The position numbers and the translations under genes are program-made. A DNA stretch of 64,000 nt from contig JAMWBK010000005.1 of assembly GCA_029953675.1 (NCBI GenBank), forward strand, positions 2,313,001 through 2,377,000, read 5' to 3'. Below the pieces are notes generated by a model. The model was not told where the DNA came from, searched no databases, and worked only from the letters and a program-made list of their open reading frames with translations. Below are positions 33,196 to 46,921 of the stretch, piece by piece. The stretch is from Rhodosorus marinus. Taxonomy: Eukaryota > Rhodophyta > Stylonematophyceae > Stylonematales > Stylonemataceae. The number at the start of each line of letters is the position of its first letter. The stretch's first letter is position 1.

Positions 33196-35123
33196 TCTCC
33201 TGTCAACAAAGGCAAAACTGACCTTGGTTTACTCCACACACAGACCACCTCAAGTCTGAGTAATGTACTTTACTGCCTTCCGAAGGTCAGTACTTGCCAA
33301 GCTCCTTCCCGTCAGACCAAACCCCGTTCTTGCAAGGCTCTAATATCAAATCTGCTGACTACGATAACTAGCTGTACCCCTCAACGCCCAGTCATGTTCT
33401 ATGTTTCCCATGCAGCGGGAAACCCAGCGCCAAGTACACCTCCCTACCTCAATCCCTCCCTACCTCCTTACCTCCCTATCTCCCTATCTCCCTATCTCCC
33501 TATCTCCCTATCTCCCTTCCTCCCTTCCTCCCTTCCTCCCTACCTCCCTACCTCCCTACCTCCCTACCTCCCTACCTCCCTAACTCCCTAACTCCCACTC
33601 CCTGCAGCTCCCTCGTGTGTGTTGTATCTCAGACACAGACATCCCAGAAAAAAACAAGTTTGGTAACGGTTCAAGAAACAAAATCCTAAAGTTTATAACA
33701 AATTCCATGGCCAAGGTTTACCTGGCCGATGTTGTTCTGTCTTTGCTATTTAATTTAACTAATTTTTGGTGAGGTCATACGGTACGGGACAGATTTGGCG
33801 GATATGATGGTTGCACTTACGAAAATGTTGAAAAAACAATAATTGATAATACGCGATCACTGGCTGTTTTGGTTGTCGGGCTCATTGGAATACGAACAGG
33901 GTAGGAGAGATTGTTGAAGTAATGGCATCCATGCATAATTTGGAATTTTCTTCTCTATTTATCAAATTAATTTGAATTTTTGATGAGAACGATCTTATTT
34001 TGGCAGGCAACTGTTCATAGTCTAGAAGTTTGCCTCAGCTTTGAAGTTTTTAAAAAAAAGTAAGAGTGAAAATGCCCTCAGGTTTTCGCAACGGCACAAT
34101 GAATGTTGAACAAGCCAATTGCGAGTTGAAACTTGGAAAACCTGGCCCACACCCGCAGACGTTATTCCCTCTGTTGGTTCCTTGGCTTCGTACGCGCTAC
34201 CAAATCAAGGACATTCTGTTTTAAGGATGTGTTGCGCTAATCCTGCCGTCCCCACCCGGTGAAGTCATTCTTCGGCAAGATGCGGGCGGGAGGGCAGACG
34301 TTGATTCCGTGCAACGGGTAGCAGCAAGGTTTCAACAGTCAACCACTGATTCTTCTTTGTTCAATGCAAATGTAGTCATCGTACTGCTTGCTTCATATTG
34401 CCTGACACTGATCTGTCTGCGGAACGATTCGGGGCAGTGGTTTCCGACCATAGACCAGGGACATCGTCAGCGTGGCAGAGGAGAACACAGAATCTCATGG
34501 GGCACGATGTGATTTAAACTTGGTAGACAAGTTTATCAATCAATTCGCTGCCACGCCACAAGCGCGCACGACAAGAGCAACATGGGTATGCAAATAATTT
34601 TGGACTAAAGGCATCGACTAAGCTGATCCTTAAACAATGCTGTGACCAGGAACATACCATCCATGTTTGTTTTTTATTCGGAGTGTGATCGAAATTGGGA
34701 TACGCGCTCTGAAATTCACGTGCCTAATCTCGAATAAGTCGAATCTTCTCTTAGAGTTGGTATCGCTCGTGTTTGTAGCTCTCCGCGTCGAGCTGCCGTC
34801 ATTGGCCACCTAATAAAACCACATCACACCGTCTGCATGGGGTTGGTTCGTTAGATTAACACCTTCAGATGTCTTTGCAAGGGAACCACCGTGCTTTCTC
34901 CGCAGTTCTGTTTGACCTAGGTCTGCGGTTGCTGGAACAGAAACAGAATCATCAGCGCAAGAGTTGCAGAACAAGGGCACAGGCCCAGAATCAAATCGAA
35001 GCTCCCACCGTCAAATATACTTTATCATCCACTACAATCACTACGCCCCTTCCCCGTCGTACATCTGTGATGGAGAGGGGTGGAACTCAATAATCTTTTC
35101 TGAAACCTTCGACCGCTAGCTTC
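33196..35123. other. no gene recognised apart from the minisatellite
   Basis: AT-rich sequence with short frames lacking domains. The bases just above 33195 should hold the ARMC1-like promoter and those just below 35124 the PsbP-like 3' UTR. Confidence 0.45.
33441..33602 (+). repeat. CTCCCTAY polypyrimidine minisatellite
   Basis: Roughly twenty units of CTCCCT(A/T)(C/T) are strung together with drift between TACC, TATC and TTCC versions. All pyrimidines sit on the plus strand apart from a regular A, so the opposite strand is G-rich and could form triplex or quadruplex structures. Short proline/leucine/tyrosine frames through it are artefacts of the repeat. Confidence 0.95.
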
Positions 35124-36529
35124 CTACGCCATTCCATACACGTGGAAGCTTTCCGCAGCGAGCCAGAACCGTTCGCGATTCTTCGTCCAGAGAGTTTCAG
35201 GACTCAGCATAGTGAACGTGAAAAGAGAGTTATCTCCCTGACGCCCAGCCACTACAGAGAGATTGTGGTTCTCGAATTCCTGACCTTTCCGGTCACGACC
35301 TTTGACGATATATTCAAACTGCGAAAGCGATAAGTCATGTACAGGAAAGCAGGTCAGCAAAACAAGTACTAGGCAGGGGGCCTGACAGCGCTGGAAGACA
35401 TATGGCCGAGGAAGTACTGGCGACGTACTACGTAATATCGTCCTGCATCACGATCGGACGCGCCGATCAACGTCGCGGTGCGTCCACTCCCTTCGGGTGC
35501 AATCGCTGTCCTGAGAAGCTGTTCCCCGGCATCTCGAGGGCTTCCAAGGCTACCTTGGAGACTAAACCCAGCGGGAGTGTGAATATCACTTTTGATCACG
35601 GAAACGTTCTCCCGACTGTCGCGGCCTGGTCTTCCGAAAGCGACCTGTGGGCCTATGCTCTGTTTCTGGTCGCAAGAGACGATGCAGCACAGCATTAGTA
35701 ATTCCCTAACCCCCAAACTAAAGGGATTCATGCATCATTAGCAATACCACTGGTTTCTTCATCGAATAATCGAGTCGTCCAGCGCGTCCGGCGCCATCAG
35801 CGAGCGCGACAGCATAATCTTCGACCCAATTCCCAGGATAGATAAACTCATAATCTCCATTGCTTATGTATCTCTTGAAACCTCCAACAGGGTAGACCAC
35901 GTCCAGTTTTAGAGCCCTCGAAGTAGTTGCGTTCATTGACAATACTGCCGACGTTGATCCCAGCAGATTGCCTCCTAGAACGAGAGCGGTGCTGAGCCCC
36001 AGCCCAGTAAAAAACCTGCTGGCATTGTGGAATAGCACGGATCAGCATATTATTCTCGTCGTAGAAAACTCATTTCTAATAGTTCCATGTTGTAGAATGA
36101 CCTTCTACGATCGGATCCAAGGACTCCCAGGTCTCGGTCGAATTCCCCCTCCTTGCCGAAGATGTACGTTCGCCAATCCGTTTTCTCTTCATCTGCAGCG
36201 GGCTTCTTAGCTTCGTTCTCAGGCAGGAACCTAGACACGAAGCTGAAGTCTGGCTTCCAATCCTTTCCAAATTTCTCTGGACTTCCGTCACCGAAGCCCA
36301 AGCCCGCTTTCCAATCCTTCCTAGCTTCAGTGCTAGGTCGGTCTTCCTTGTCTTCGCTGTTAGGAAGTAACTTAGCCACGAAGCCAAGCTTTGTTTTCCA
36401 TTCCTCTGCAACTCCCCTTAGGGCATCTTCCCTCTCGGCAGCAGAGTTTCGCTTGGATGACTGCAAGCAAACTCCTACCGATCTCGAAGTCTTACAGGGC
36501 GACGCTACAATAATAAAACCCTCCATTGC
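35124..36529 (-). CDS. PsbP-domain thylakoid-lumen protein with long repeat-bearing pre-region
   Basis: Four exons join in phase: 36529-36102, 36015-35751, 35644-35432 and 35318-35124, giving 366 aa; introns of 86, 106 and 113 nt. Residues 1-30 look like a transit peptide. Residues ~40-125 hold spaced W-K motifs at W43, W72, W90 and W118, two within similar blocks (WKTKLGFVAKLLPN and WKPDFSFVSRFLPE). SDRRRFFTGLGLS (138-150) and the following hydrophobic stretch ending STSA165 form a twin-arginine lumen signal; the first splice creates the RRRFF junction. From ~180 on the Mog1/PsbP fold is clear: YISNGDYEFIYPGNWVED, FGRPGRDSRENVSVI, YYFEYIVKG, and HNLSVVAG...FTFTML followed by ERFWLAAESF. PsbP-like proteins assist or stabilise photosystem II or other thylakoid complexes; which subfamily this is I cannot say. 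Confidence 0.85.
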
Positions 36530-38234
36530 TTTTCCTCTAGACCACAGCTCCCATCGACCCAACGCCTCCCCCCATCCCCAAGCAAATCTGGCAACCCCCT
36601 CAGATATAGGAAATGTGATCGATGGGATATTCGCTATTTCCCGAAAACTAGATATTCGCGCGGGACGTCTACGCGCGGCTTCCTACGCGGGGCATCAGAA
36701 AGTTGGTTCCGATCCTTGACAATAATGAGGCTTATTGGATCGGGCTGCCGCTAGTGTTTAAAACAATGAAAGACAAGCTCATAGCTTTCGTTTCTTCAAA
36801 TGAAGTGAACTCAGAGCAAACAAACAGCAGGATCATTGCTCACGTCCAGAAGGAGAACGGGTTTGGCCCCGCAAGCGAAGAAATCGAGTGAGGCAGAATT
36901 GAATGTTTCACGGGTGGAGCCCCGGATCGATGTACTACCAGGAAACTAAGCAACTTTACAGCTAAGTGAAAGAATCTCGAAGATTTATTCAAACATATCC
37001 GGATTTTCGATTCGAATGTAGTCTTATGGTAAAATATGATATAAGGTATCATATATCATATATGTTCAGGGTTCGGGCAAAACGTTGGAAAAGCCCCGAA
37101 CTAAATTTGATTGAAATGGTGCTCATCTCTAAATTCTCCCCGCCGATATATTTTACGCATCTGCTTGGCGCGCTTCGCATCCATTCGGGAAATGTCCCGC
37201 GTTCTTGGTAAACTTTGTTTTTGTTGGGGTTTCCCTGAAGAATTCTAGATTCGGAGTCCGACATCGTCGACCTCGGTTGCGGCTATCCAGCCGGCTGTAT
37301 GAGGGAAACGTCCTCCGGTGGTAGCAGCGCACGCCGGGTGTTGCTTTGAATAATTAATCAAGCTACTCCGTCCTTTAGGTGGTGTCAATGGTTTGCATAG
37401 AAAGCCTTGTGAGCAGAATTCATTATCATCACGCGTTTATTCGAAACCTATCTACCTTGAGAAGCGTAAAAAGAAAATGACATCGAAACTGTCAAAGACA
37501 AGTCCTTCAGGGGGATAGCAGAACTGGCTCTTAGTCAGTTCACTAAGTTGATCCTCGAGCGCGGTCCCTGTTTTGGGTGATCCCCCTTCGACCTTCGCTC
37601 TTCTGCTCTGTGCCAAGACCGAGTGATTGCAATTTGTACAACTCTACGAAAGCACGGCTGGTTTACACCCCAGCACTCCCGGGACGCGCTTCGATATGAA
37701 TTCTAGCTTTCGCTACTGCGGCTTTCACAGGCTAAAGCACTGTATTGCCACGCCAGAACGGTTTGTAGAAGAAATGCAATGGAATTGGAGGCGGGGGGGG
37801 GGGGTACGATTGAGCTGGTTATCTGTCCATTCAAGGTACGATGGCTAAGCGGGACTCTTCCCGCTTAGCACTGTTACTTTGAACGAGAATGTCACAAGCC
37901 GTTTCGCCAAGATCAGCTCTCTGGCACTCGGAGAATATCTCGTCAACGCCATAGCGCCCAAGAGCGGTTAGTACGCGACAGTATTGTACGGATGCAATCC
38001 ACGTACTTGGATTTTTTGAAAATAATAAATAGATATTATCCAATTAGAGGTCCGTTTCAAAGGGTATTCCAATGATCAACATGGAGAGCCACTTTTAACC
38101 AATTATCAGATAGCGCGTGTCGTAAGAAATCAGTTAACCTATTGTGTGCGGCTGAGAGTTGTTTTTGACACTCGTTACAAGGTAATCGACGTTTAACAGG
38201 AAACTCATGTTGACCGAGACGAAGGGAACGGGGT
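36530..38234. other. no gene recognised
   Basis: Short frames only, including a run of G at about 37793-37804 and AT-rich palindromic sequence near 37040-37065. It contains the promoter of the PsbP-like gene. Confidence 0.45.
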
Positions 38235-38928
38235 TTACTCGAGAGGAATAATACCAGTATATACGCCCCAAGCGAGGAATGCAGGGGGTGTAAGCAGGAA
38301 GATCAACCCTATCCAAAACCAGACATCTAGACGACCCTTGTTCGCAGCCGACCAAGCGTCGGCGAATCCCTGACTATCCTGTATGACTGCTGCTTTCGAA
38401 ACCTAGAGAGAACAAAACAAGAGAAGAGCAGAGTCAGCAAACTACTTAGCGAACTACTCTAAACAACAGGGACGGCAGCTCATCATGCAAAAAATACAAG
38501 CTAGCAATATATTATTTGCCGAACCAAGCAAACAGGATGATTCCTGCAGGCTGGGCTCTAGACAAATTTCACCTCACCTTCTTTTTCATTCGCCTAATCT
38601 TAAGTCTTTGCTCCTCAGTGAGTTCTGTATTCTCACCAAGCTGAGAAATTTCCAATTTGGCCGATGTCATAGCGTCGATATCCCCTTCCATCTTGTCGAC
38701 TGGCTTTTTGTACTTGGCTTGATCAGCTTGCGCTCCGGACTGCACTGGTACACTTCCCTGTTGAAGAGGCATTCCCCGGGCTACTGGGGTCTCCTCAGCA
38801 GTAGGATCGGCTTCCTTCTCAGCAGCCATAGATATCCTTGCACTTCTCGCTCTCGACACCTTTCGTTCACAGGCGAGCCTGATCTCCGACCCACCCGGCC
38901 TTACTCCGCCCACCACGAACGCGGCCAT
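38235..38928 (-). CDS. unidentified plastid membrane protein
   Basis: Exons 38928-38578 and 38402-38235 join in phase 0 (intron 38577-38403, GTGAGG...CTCTAG) to 172 aa. The start is the ATG giving MAAFVVGGVRPGG; an Arg/Ser-rich, acid-poor stretch up to RSARISMAAE resembles a plastid transit peptide. A polar, charged middle (LTEEQRLKIRRMKKK at the exon end) leads into FADAWSAANKGRLDVWFW and one or two hydrophobic segments (IGLIFLLTPPAFLAWGVYTGIIPL) that end the protein. The splice is convincing because it replaces a stop with a membrane segment. I do not recognise the family. Confidence 0.6.
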
Positions 38929-39827
38929 TGTTTGCGAAACCCAGCACTGACCACCAAACGCCAAGACACAGCAGTATCAAAATCAACACGCTCGAATTTA
39001 AAATCGAAAAGAAACGCAAAAGCGGTACGTCCGAAATAATCCTACGTTCGCCTTTTTCCGCTCCAGCATTGATCTGCACAGCCTCGAAAGGAATTGATCG
39101 TGTCAAATAAGTATCTATGGACGAGCTCGAACCAGAGCCAGCGAAAGTACCTTATAGAATAGTAAAATGTACTAATGTACTCATGCCCCTTCTCTTTTTA
39201 CAAAGTCTCATCATACGAGCTGGGATGGGCCAATCCGGTGAGAAGAGCTTGGGTGTAGTTCACATGAATTCAGTAATAGTACTGGCCAAACTTCTTGATT
39301 CCGGGCCACTCATGTTTCAGGCTGACACTCGATTGCTGTTTTGAGCCAAGGCGAGGACGTCTGGTGCTGGGGAAAGGCTTTTCCGGTCGCACCTGGTAGC
39401 ATCTCCACTCCGCTTGCGAATTTGTCGACGCACAGTTCTTTTCACGGGATCTGCGTTCTATAATAAGACCGGACAGCCCCCACGCTGGACAAGTCGAAGA
39501 CTGTCCATTCATGAACACCAAAGCAATCGATTTTCGCAGCTGTTTTATTCTGAACTCCCACAGACACGAGTCTCAATCCGTGCTGCCTTGTTCAGTAGGT
39601 GAAGGCTAACGCAATTAAACAGCACGTACGGCCGCAGGGTAACCCGACCAAGAGAACGCCTCTACATTGCATTTCAGTTCTGCTTTATTATAGATAAAGT
39701 TGACGTGATCAGATACGTGGACTGCGTTAGCGATGCGAGACAACTCCGCTCCAAGGAATTGTTAGAGGAGTTAGAAACAATGAATCCCCTCGGCAAGGGA
39801 CACGATCGACAGTCCGATGTATTGGCG
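38929..39827. other. no gene recognised
   Basis: This spans the promoter of the plastid protein gene and the 3' flank of GNL2. Frames on both strands are short and featureless. Confidence 0.45.
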
Positions 39828-42124
39828 CTATGAGATTTCCTCCAGGTCGTCTTCATCCGAGGCGTCCCACTCCAGGTCCGCAGCGTCACTATTGGGGTTC
39901 AAGGTCTGTTGAGATTCGGATTTCGATACTTGGCTCACGGCGAGTGAAGGATCGGACGCGTTGTCAAACTGCTTGCTGGATCGCAGTTTGGATAGATCCT
40001 GATCTACGGTAGCTTCTACTGTGTCTTGCTCCTCATTTTCAGTCTCCCGCGGGTCAGGAGGGGTGACAAACCAAGGGAGTCGTCCTCGGATGAAGTCGTG
40101 AAGCACTTTTCGCGCAGTGGCATCGTGATTGGGCTCCCCTTTCGGAAGCAGTTTCCCAGTTTTCTTTGCCAGCTTCGTCAGAAAGTCGTCGGGGTCGCTC
40201 CAGTCTCTGATTCCGTACGTCGCCGTAATGTACTTGTCTTCGACCCTTTTCAGAACCGCAGGTACAAAAACTGGGCTGGTGTCCTTCAAACTCTCTACCC
40301 TAACAACGCCCTGTTGGAAGCATCAATCGTGCGCAAGCAAGGAAAAGGAGCAAAGGCCTTTCGCTTGAGAAAACCAACCTTCGTATGCAGGTCAGCTTGA
40401 AGGACAGGGCACACACCTTCAGGACTGAATCGCTCTCGGAATTGGAGTGGCTTTCATGCACTATTCCAGGACAGTCAACAAGAAACACGTTCTTGAAGAG
40501 AGTGATATACTGCCAAACCTTTGTCTCTCCTGGGACAGGCGCAACATTCACAACCTGGAAAGGTTTAAGAGTTTTCAGCACCCGTAAGCACCACAACCGC
40601 AGACCCAACCAAGCAATCAGCTCGAACCAAACACGTATCACAGACTCTGCGTACCTTTTCGCCTTTCAGCATGTTAATAACAGAGCTTTTCCCGACATTT
40701 GGGTATCCAATGAGGCCGCAACTGATCGACTTCTTGTCATCGTGAAGTCGCTTGTACTGTCGCAGCAAGGTTATGAGTGCCCCTTTCCCAAATGAGTTCT
40801 TGACAGACGCATGCAATGCAACCGTAGGGTAGTCCTTCGAAAGAACCTTCAACCACCGCGCGGTCACCCACGTTGGGACGAGGTCACACTTGTTGAGAAT
40901 GAACACTAAATGCTTGTGGGCGGCTTCCTTCTTGAGATGAGATTCCAACCATTCGCATCTCGTCCCTATATATTACATAGAGGTGACAGTTGTTCTCAGT
41001 ATCGCAAAGGCTTAGCGAACTCCTCTGCTGACACCCAACACAAAGAGAAGAATTCGTACCCGCCGGGTCTCGCGCATCTAGAACTTGTAGCAGCACGTCG
41101 CTCGAGTCCACAACTTTGTGGAGCTCACCCCAAATTCTTCGGCTCTGGCCCTTGTCAAAGCATCTGTCCCTATCCTCATCTCGTTCGACATGATCTTTCA
41201 GTCGGGTGTCTTAAGATTGCACATACGAGAAAAGTTGTCGAGCGTCAGCAATAGAAAAGCTGACTCAACATCACAGGAGAAAGAGGAGGTGATTATACCT
41301 GCCGTAGAGGTCTCGAAGTGTTGGCCTCTCTCATCTGCAGTCCTAGCTAGCTCGCCCAGGTCCCCATTTCCCAGTTTCGGCCGTTTCCTCCACCTGTCGC
41401 AGGAAGAACGTTCGAGCCGGTTCAGAATTCATGGTAGGATTTGGGGCCGGACGTGCTTCCAAAAAGAAAACACGGCGTGAAAGACGGTGACCTCTTCGCT
41501 ACAGTAAACCCACTTTTTCTTCGAAAAGGTGTCCTCAAATGTCTCCGTCTCCAGCAGCTGCAGGCGTGCTCCGTCCCGATTTTTATCTGTCTCGGCAACG
41601 AGGCCCATAGGTAGCTTTCTTCTCTTAAGCAGTACGGAGTACGGGTCGTGGCTAACTTTCGCGACTGCGTCGCGGAACTCGGATAGCTCTTGTTGTTTGA
41701 CCACCCTAGTATTCCCAAACCAGCGCCTATTCGGGGCGATTCTTCCAGCTCCAACCTACAGGGTGATTCTTAGCGTGCTCAGCGAGTGGTGCTCTTAACC
41801 CGCTGAAAGATGCTACATACCTCTGGTGTTCTACTCGTTAAATCCCCGGCGCCTTCAATAATTTTTCCTTTCCTGTCCCTCCTTCAGATGCAAAAGACGG
41901 CAAGGCAAACATGAAATAGTCAGTGCTTGGAGCAAAACTGTCATCTGGCCAATGGAGACGTGCAGCACTTACTTGTGCGCCTTCGTTTTGTACATTTGAA
42001 TCCTGTTCACAGTGGAACGAGTTCGTCCAGTTCCTTGGATCTTGTTTCCCCTGTTTGCATCCGTAGAGCTACTGGGAATTTTTCCCCCGACTCCGGGCGC
42101 AACCTTCACGTGCAACTTCGGCAT
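39828..42124 (-). CDS. GNL2: nucleolar GTP-binding protein 2 (60S ribosome assembly GTPase)
   Basis: Eight exons join in phase: 42124-41973, 41881-41821, 41755-41514, 41393-41299, 41209-41060, 40965-40655, 40554-40417 and 40310-39828, giving 543 aa. The N-terminal NGP1NT region is complete ([22 protein letters not shown], then ETFEDTF and [20 protein letters not shown]). The GTPase motifs are circularly permuted as in the YlqF/YawG class: G4 NKCD at 258-261 precedes G1 GYPNVGKS at 320-327 and G3 DCPG at 364-367, with PGET between. The C-terminal ~110 residues are acidic and variable. The yeast counterpart Nog2 binds late nucleolar/nuclear pre-60S particles and controls their export competence. 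It is divergent from Y14, 877 bp away. Confidence 0.95.
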
Positions 42125-43001
42125 TTTGGCTTTACAGTGACGCTCTCTTCACTAGAAAAAAGAAAAAGCAGAAGAAGCGCTATAGAACTCTCTCCCGCGT
42201 CAAACCTTTTGTGAGCTTCTACACCACAACTTCACCGAAACACCAAGAATATGCCAACTCAAACCCCGAACAAGGCCCAACTACTGTCCTTGCAAGCCAA
42301 ATTCTTGACGCCTGCCTGGCTTTTCCCCGTCCAGGACCTAGCTCACCTCCAATCTTTTCCAGCACCAACCAAAAACCTGGGTTGAACAGGCCATTCCCAA
42401 AGCAAGCGCGTATCGCCCCTGACTGACTCCGATTCCAATAACTCGCGAATGTCAACCCAGTCGCGACTTCCAATAAAGCCAACTGACTGCGCTTTTTATG
42501 GCTCCGACGGATGGCTGAGACCCGTGGCAGTCATTAAATGGATGAAAGAATCCAACGAGCATAATAATTGGACAAATTAATCGTCCGGGGACACGTGCTT
42601 TCAAATAATTGCATACAACAGAATATACAGTGGGCGAGCAGAACACACATATCGATAACATATCTGTGAAACTATTTATCTTCGACTTCGCAAATGTGTC
42701 CAATTAATGCAGAATATTTGTTATATTGCAACACGTGCTTTGAGACAATTGGATACTACGGGAACATAAGGACTTCAAAGATACTTAGAATGGAAGCTAT
42801 CGCACTTATTGTAGATATCTTTCGTTTCTATGTCGAGATATCTTTGCATGGAGAAAAGTAGCTCTTGGGGATTGCATTGTCTCATCGAAGCCGGGCTCCT
42901 AAATGCGGCGTTGGTAGGTGGATGAACGACAACCAGAAGAAGCACCTTCACTAGAAGTTTGATGATCGGACGATTTTAGTAGTATCTGCTTAGTATCTAC
43001 G
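42125..43001. promoter_or_regulatory. divergent intergenic region between GNL2 and RBM8A
   Basis: Both flanking genes are transcribed away from this 877-bp stretch, so it should contain both promoters and could act as a shared bidirectional promoter. I see no coding exon in it and cannot name specific elements. Confidence 0.4.
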
Positions 43002-43987
43002 ATGTCAGACCGTGAGATGGTGAGACGTTGACTTCTATTTAGGAAAACAAAAGAGTGCGCGCTGAAGCGGATCATCTTCTTTCGTGGTTTTGTGTGGACC
43101 CATAGGAAGACGATGATGAGCATGACAGAGCCAATCGGAGGGGTAGAGGGCAAAAGGATGCCGCTATGGATACGGAGAGGTACCAGGGTCAAGGTATTAC
43201 ACTACTCCAACCCCGCCGTTCAGCTGAACGGTTTGCTCTTATTTGGATCTGAAGCATACTGCGATTCGCGTCGGAATATGGAATAGGAGGTGTATTCGAT
43301 CGACTTGGAGACAAAGAATCCGGAACTGGACCGGCGAAATGTAAGTTTGCGCGCTTCATAATCCGAAGCTTTCTGGTAAGCTCCTGACATCCCTTGTTTC
43401 CCCATAATTTTGTTTCGACCGCTCCAGCTGTCGAAGGATATGTGATCTTCATCACAAATGTCCACGAGGAAGCAGCTGAGGAGGACATTTACGACGTCTT
43501 CGCGGTACGTTGTCAAGAAAAGGGGAGAATTCTAGCTGCGGAGCGTCTCTAAACTACTCCTCCTACTAACTTTGCAGGAGTACGGGGACATCAAAAACGT
43601 GCATCTTAACTTGGACCGGAGAACTGGTCTTGTAAAAGGCTACTGCCTAATTGAGTACGAAGGGTACAAAGAAGCACAACAGGCAATCGAGAAAATGAAC
43701 GGTAAGCTTTCGCAAACATTGAGCCGATGTGCATGCTCGCAAAGATCTTAAGCCAACCGAGTCTCCCAACGTTCGGGTTTGCCTGGTGCTTCAGGTGCTG
43801 ACTTTCATGGGAAGAACTTGGCTGTGTCATGGGCCTTTAGCAAAGGTCCTGTTTTGGGTATGCGCATTTGCACCGCTCTCATCAGAATGACTACGAGTGC
43901 CTAGCCCGTTTTGATGTTGATGTCTTTTGATCCTACAACTCTGCAGGGAGAGCTGCGACACGAAGAAGAACTGCTGCGAGTCGATAA
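43002..43987 (+). CDS. RBM8A: exon-junction-complex protein Y14
   Basis: Seven exons join in phase: 43002-43019, 43106-43187, 43287-43340, 43428-43504, 43578-43701, 43795-43857 and 43947-43987, giving 152 aa. The first codes only six residues. A short acidic N-terminus and RRGRG are followed by [20 protein letters not shown], then one [58 protein letters not shown], and [11 protein letters not shown]. The HEEA-EEDI, KN(I/V)HLNLDRRTG and KGY blocks are diagnostic of Y14. The C-terminus is Arg-rich ([12 protein letters not shown]), as in the family. With Mago, Y14 marks spliced mRNAs for surveillance and export. Exons 1-3 are less certain than 4-7. Confidence 0.93.
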
Positions 43988-44507
43988 TCAGAAGATCGGT
44001 GTATTTGATAGTCTTTTCCCTTTTCACCGGGACTTCATCCCAGAATTCCAATACGCCAAGCAGGTCTCGAGCGCTTGGAGGTTCTTCTCGGCCCGTATCC
44101 ATTTCGATTCTATTAACAGATGCACTGTGTAGGTTTCAACAACACGATCGCACTCCCTTCCGAATGCATGCGATCATTGAGTTCGTAAAATATGAACTGC
44201 TACGGTCGAGGACGAATGAACCAACTACTCCGTTTTCAGTAAATAGGTTTTGGTCTTCGCTCCCATTCGGTTGCGATGATAATCGTCTGGAATCCTCAAT
44301 AGACACAACTGATGACTAGATCGTCTCTCTTCACTGCTTCGGGGGCCTTCCAATTGAGGTGAGGACGAGAAAGGGGCGGTCAGGTTCCCATTCTACTTGC
44401 TCAGTACATCGGATGCGCAGCCTCAACAGGTCGGAAGTAGGCCTGAGGAAGGCTCGCCTATAAGCAGCTCCTCTTGACATCCACCTCTGCGGATTTTTAG
44501 TCAGCTG
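43988..44507. other. convergent 3' spacer
   Basis: This lies between the tails of RBM8A (+) and WDR5 (-); no coding sequence is evident. Confidence 0.5.

Positions 44508-46921
<2,414 letters not shown>

Noticed and set aside
33394-33591. Pro/Leu/Tyr-rich repetitive frames
   Set aside because: Direct translation of the CTCCCTAY minisatellite in two frames; not genes.
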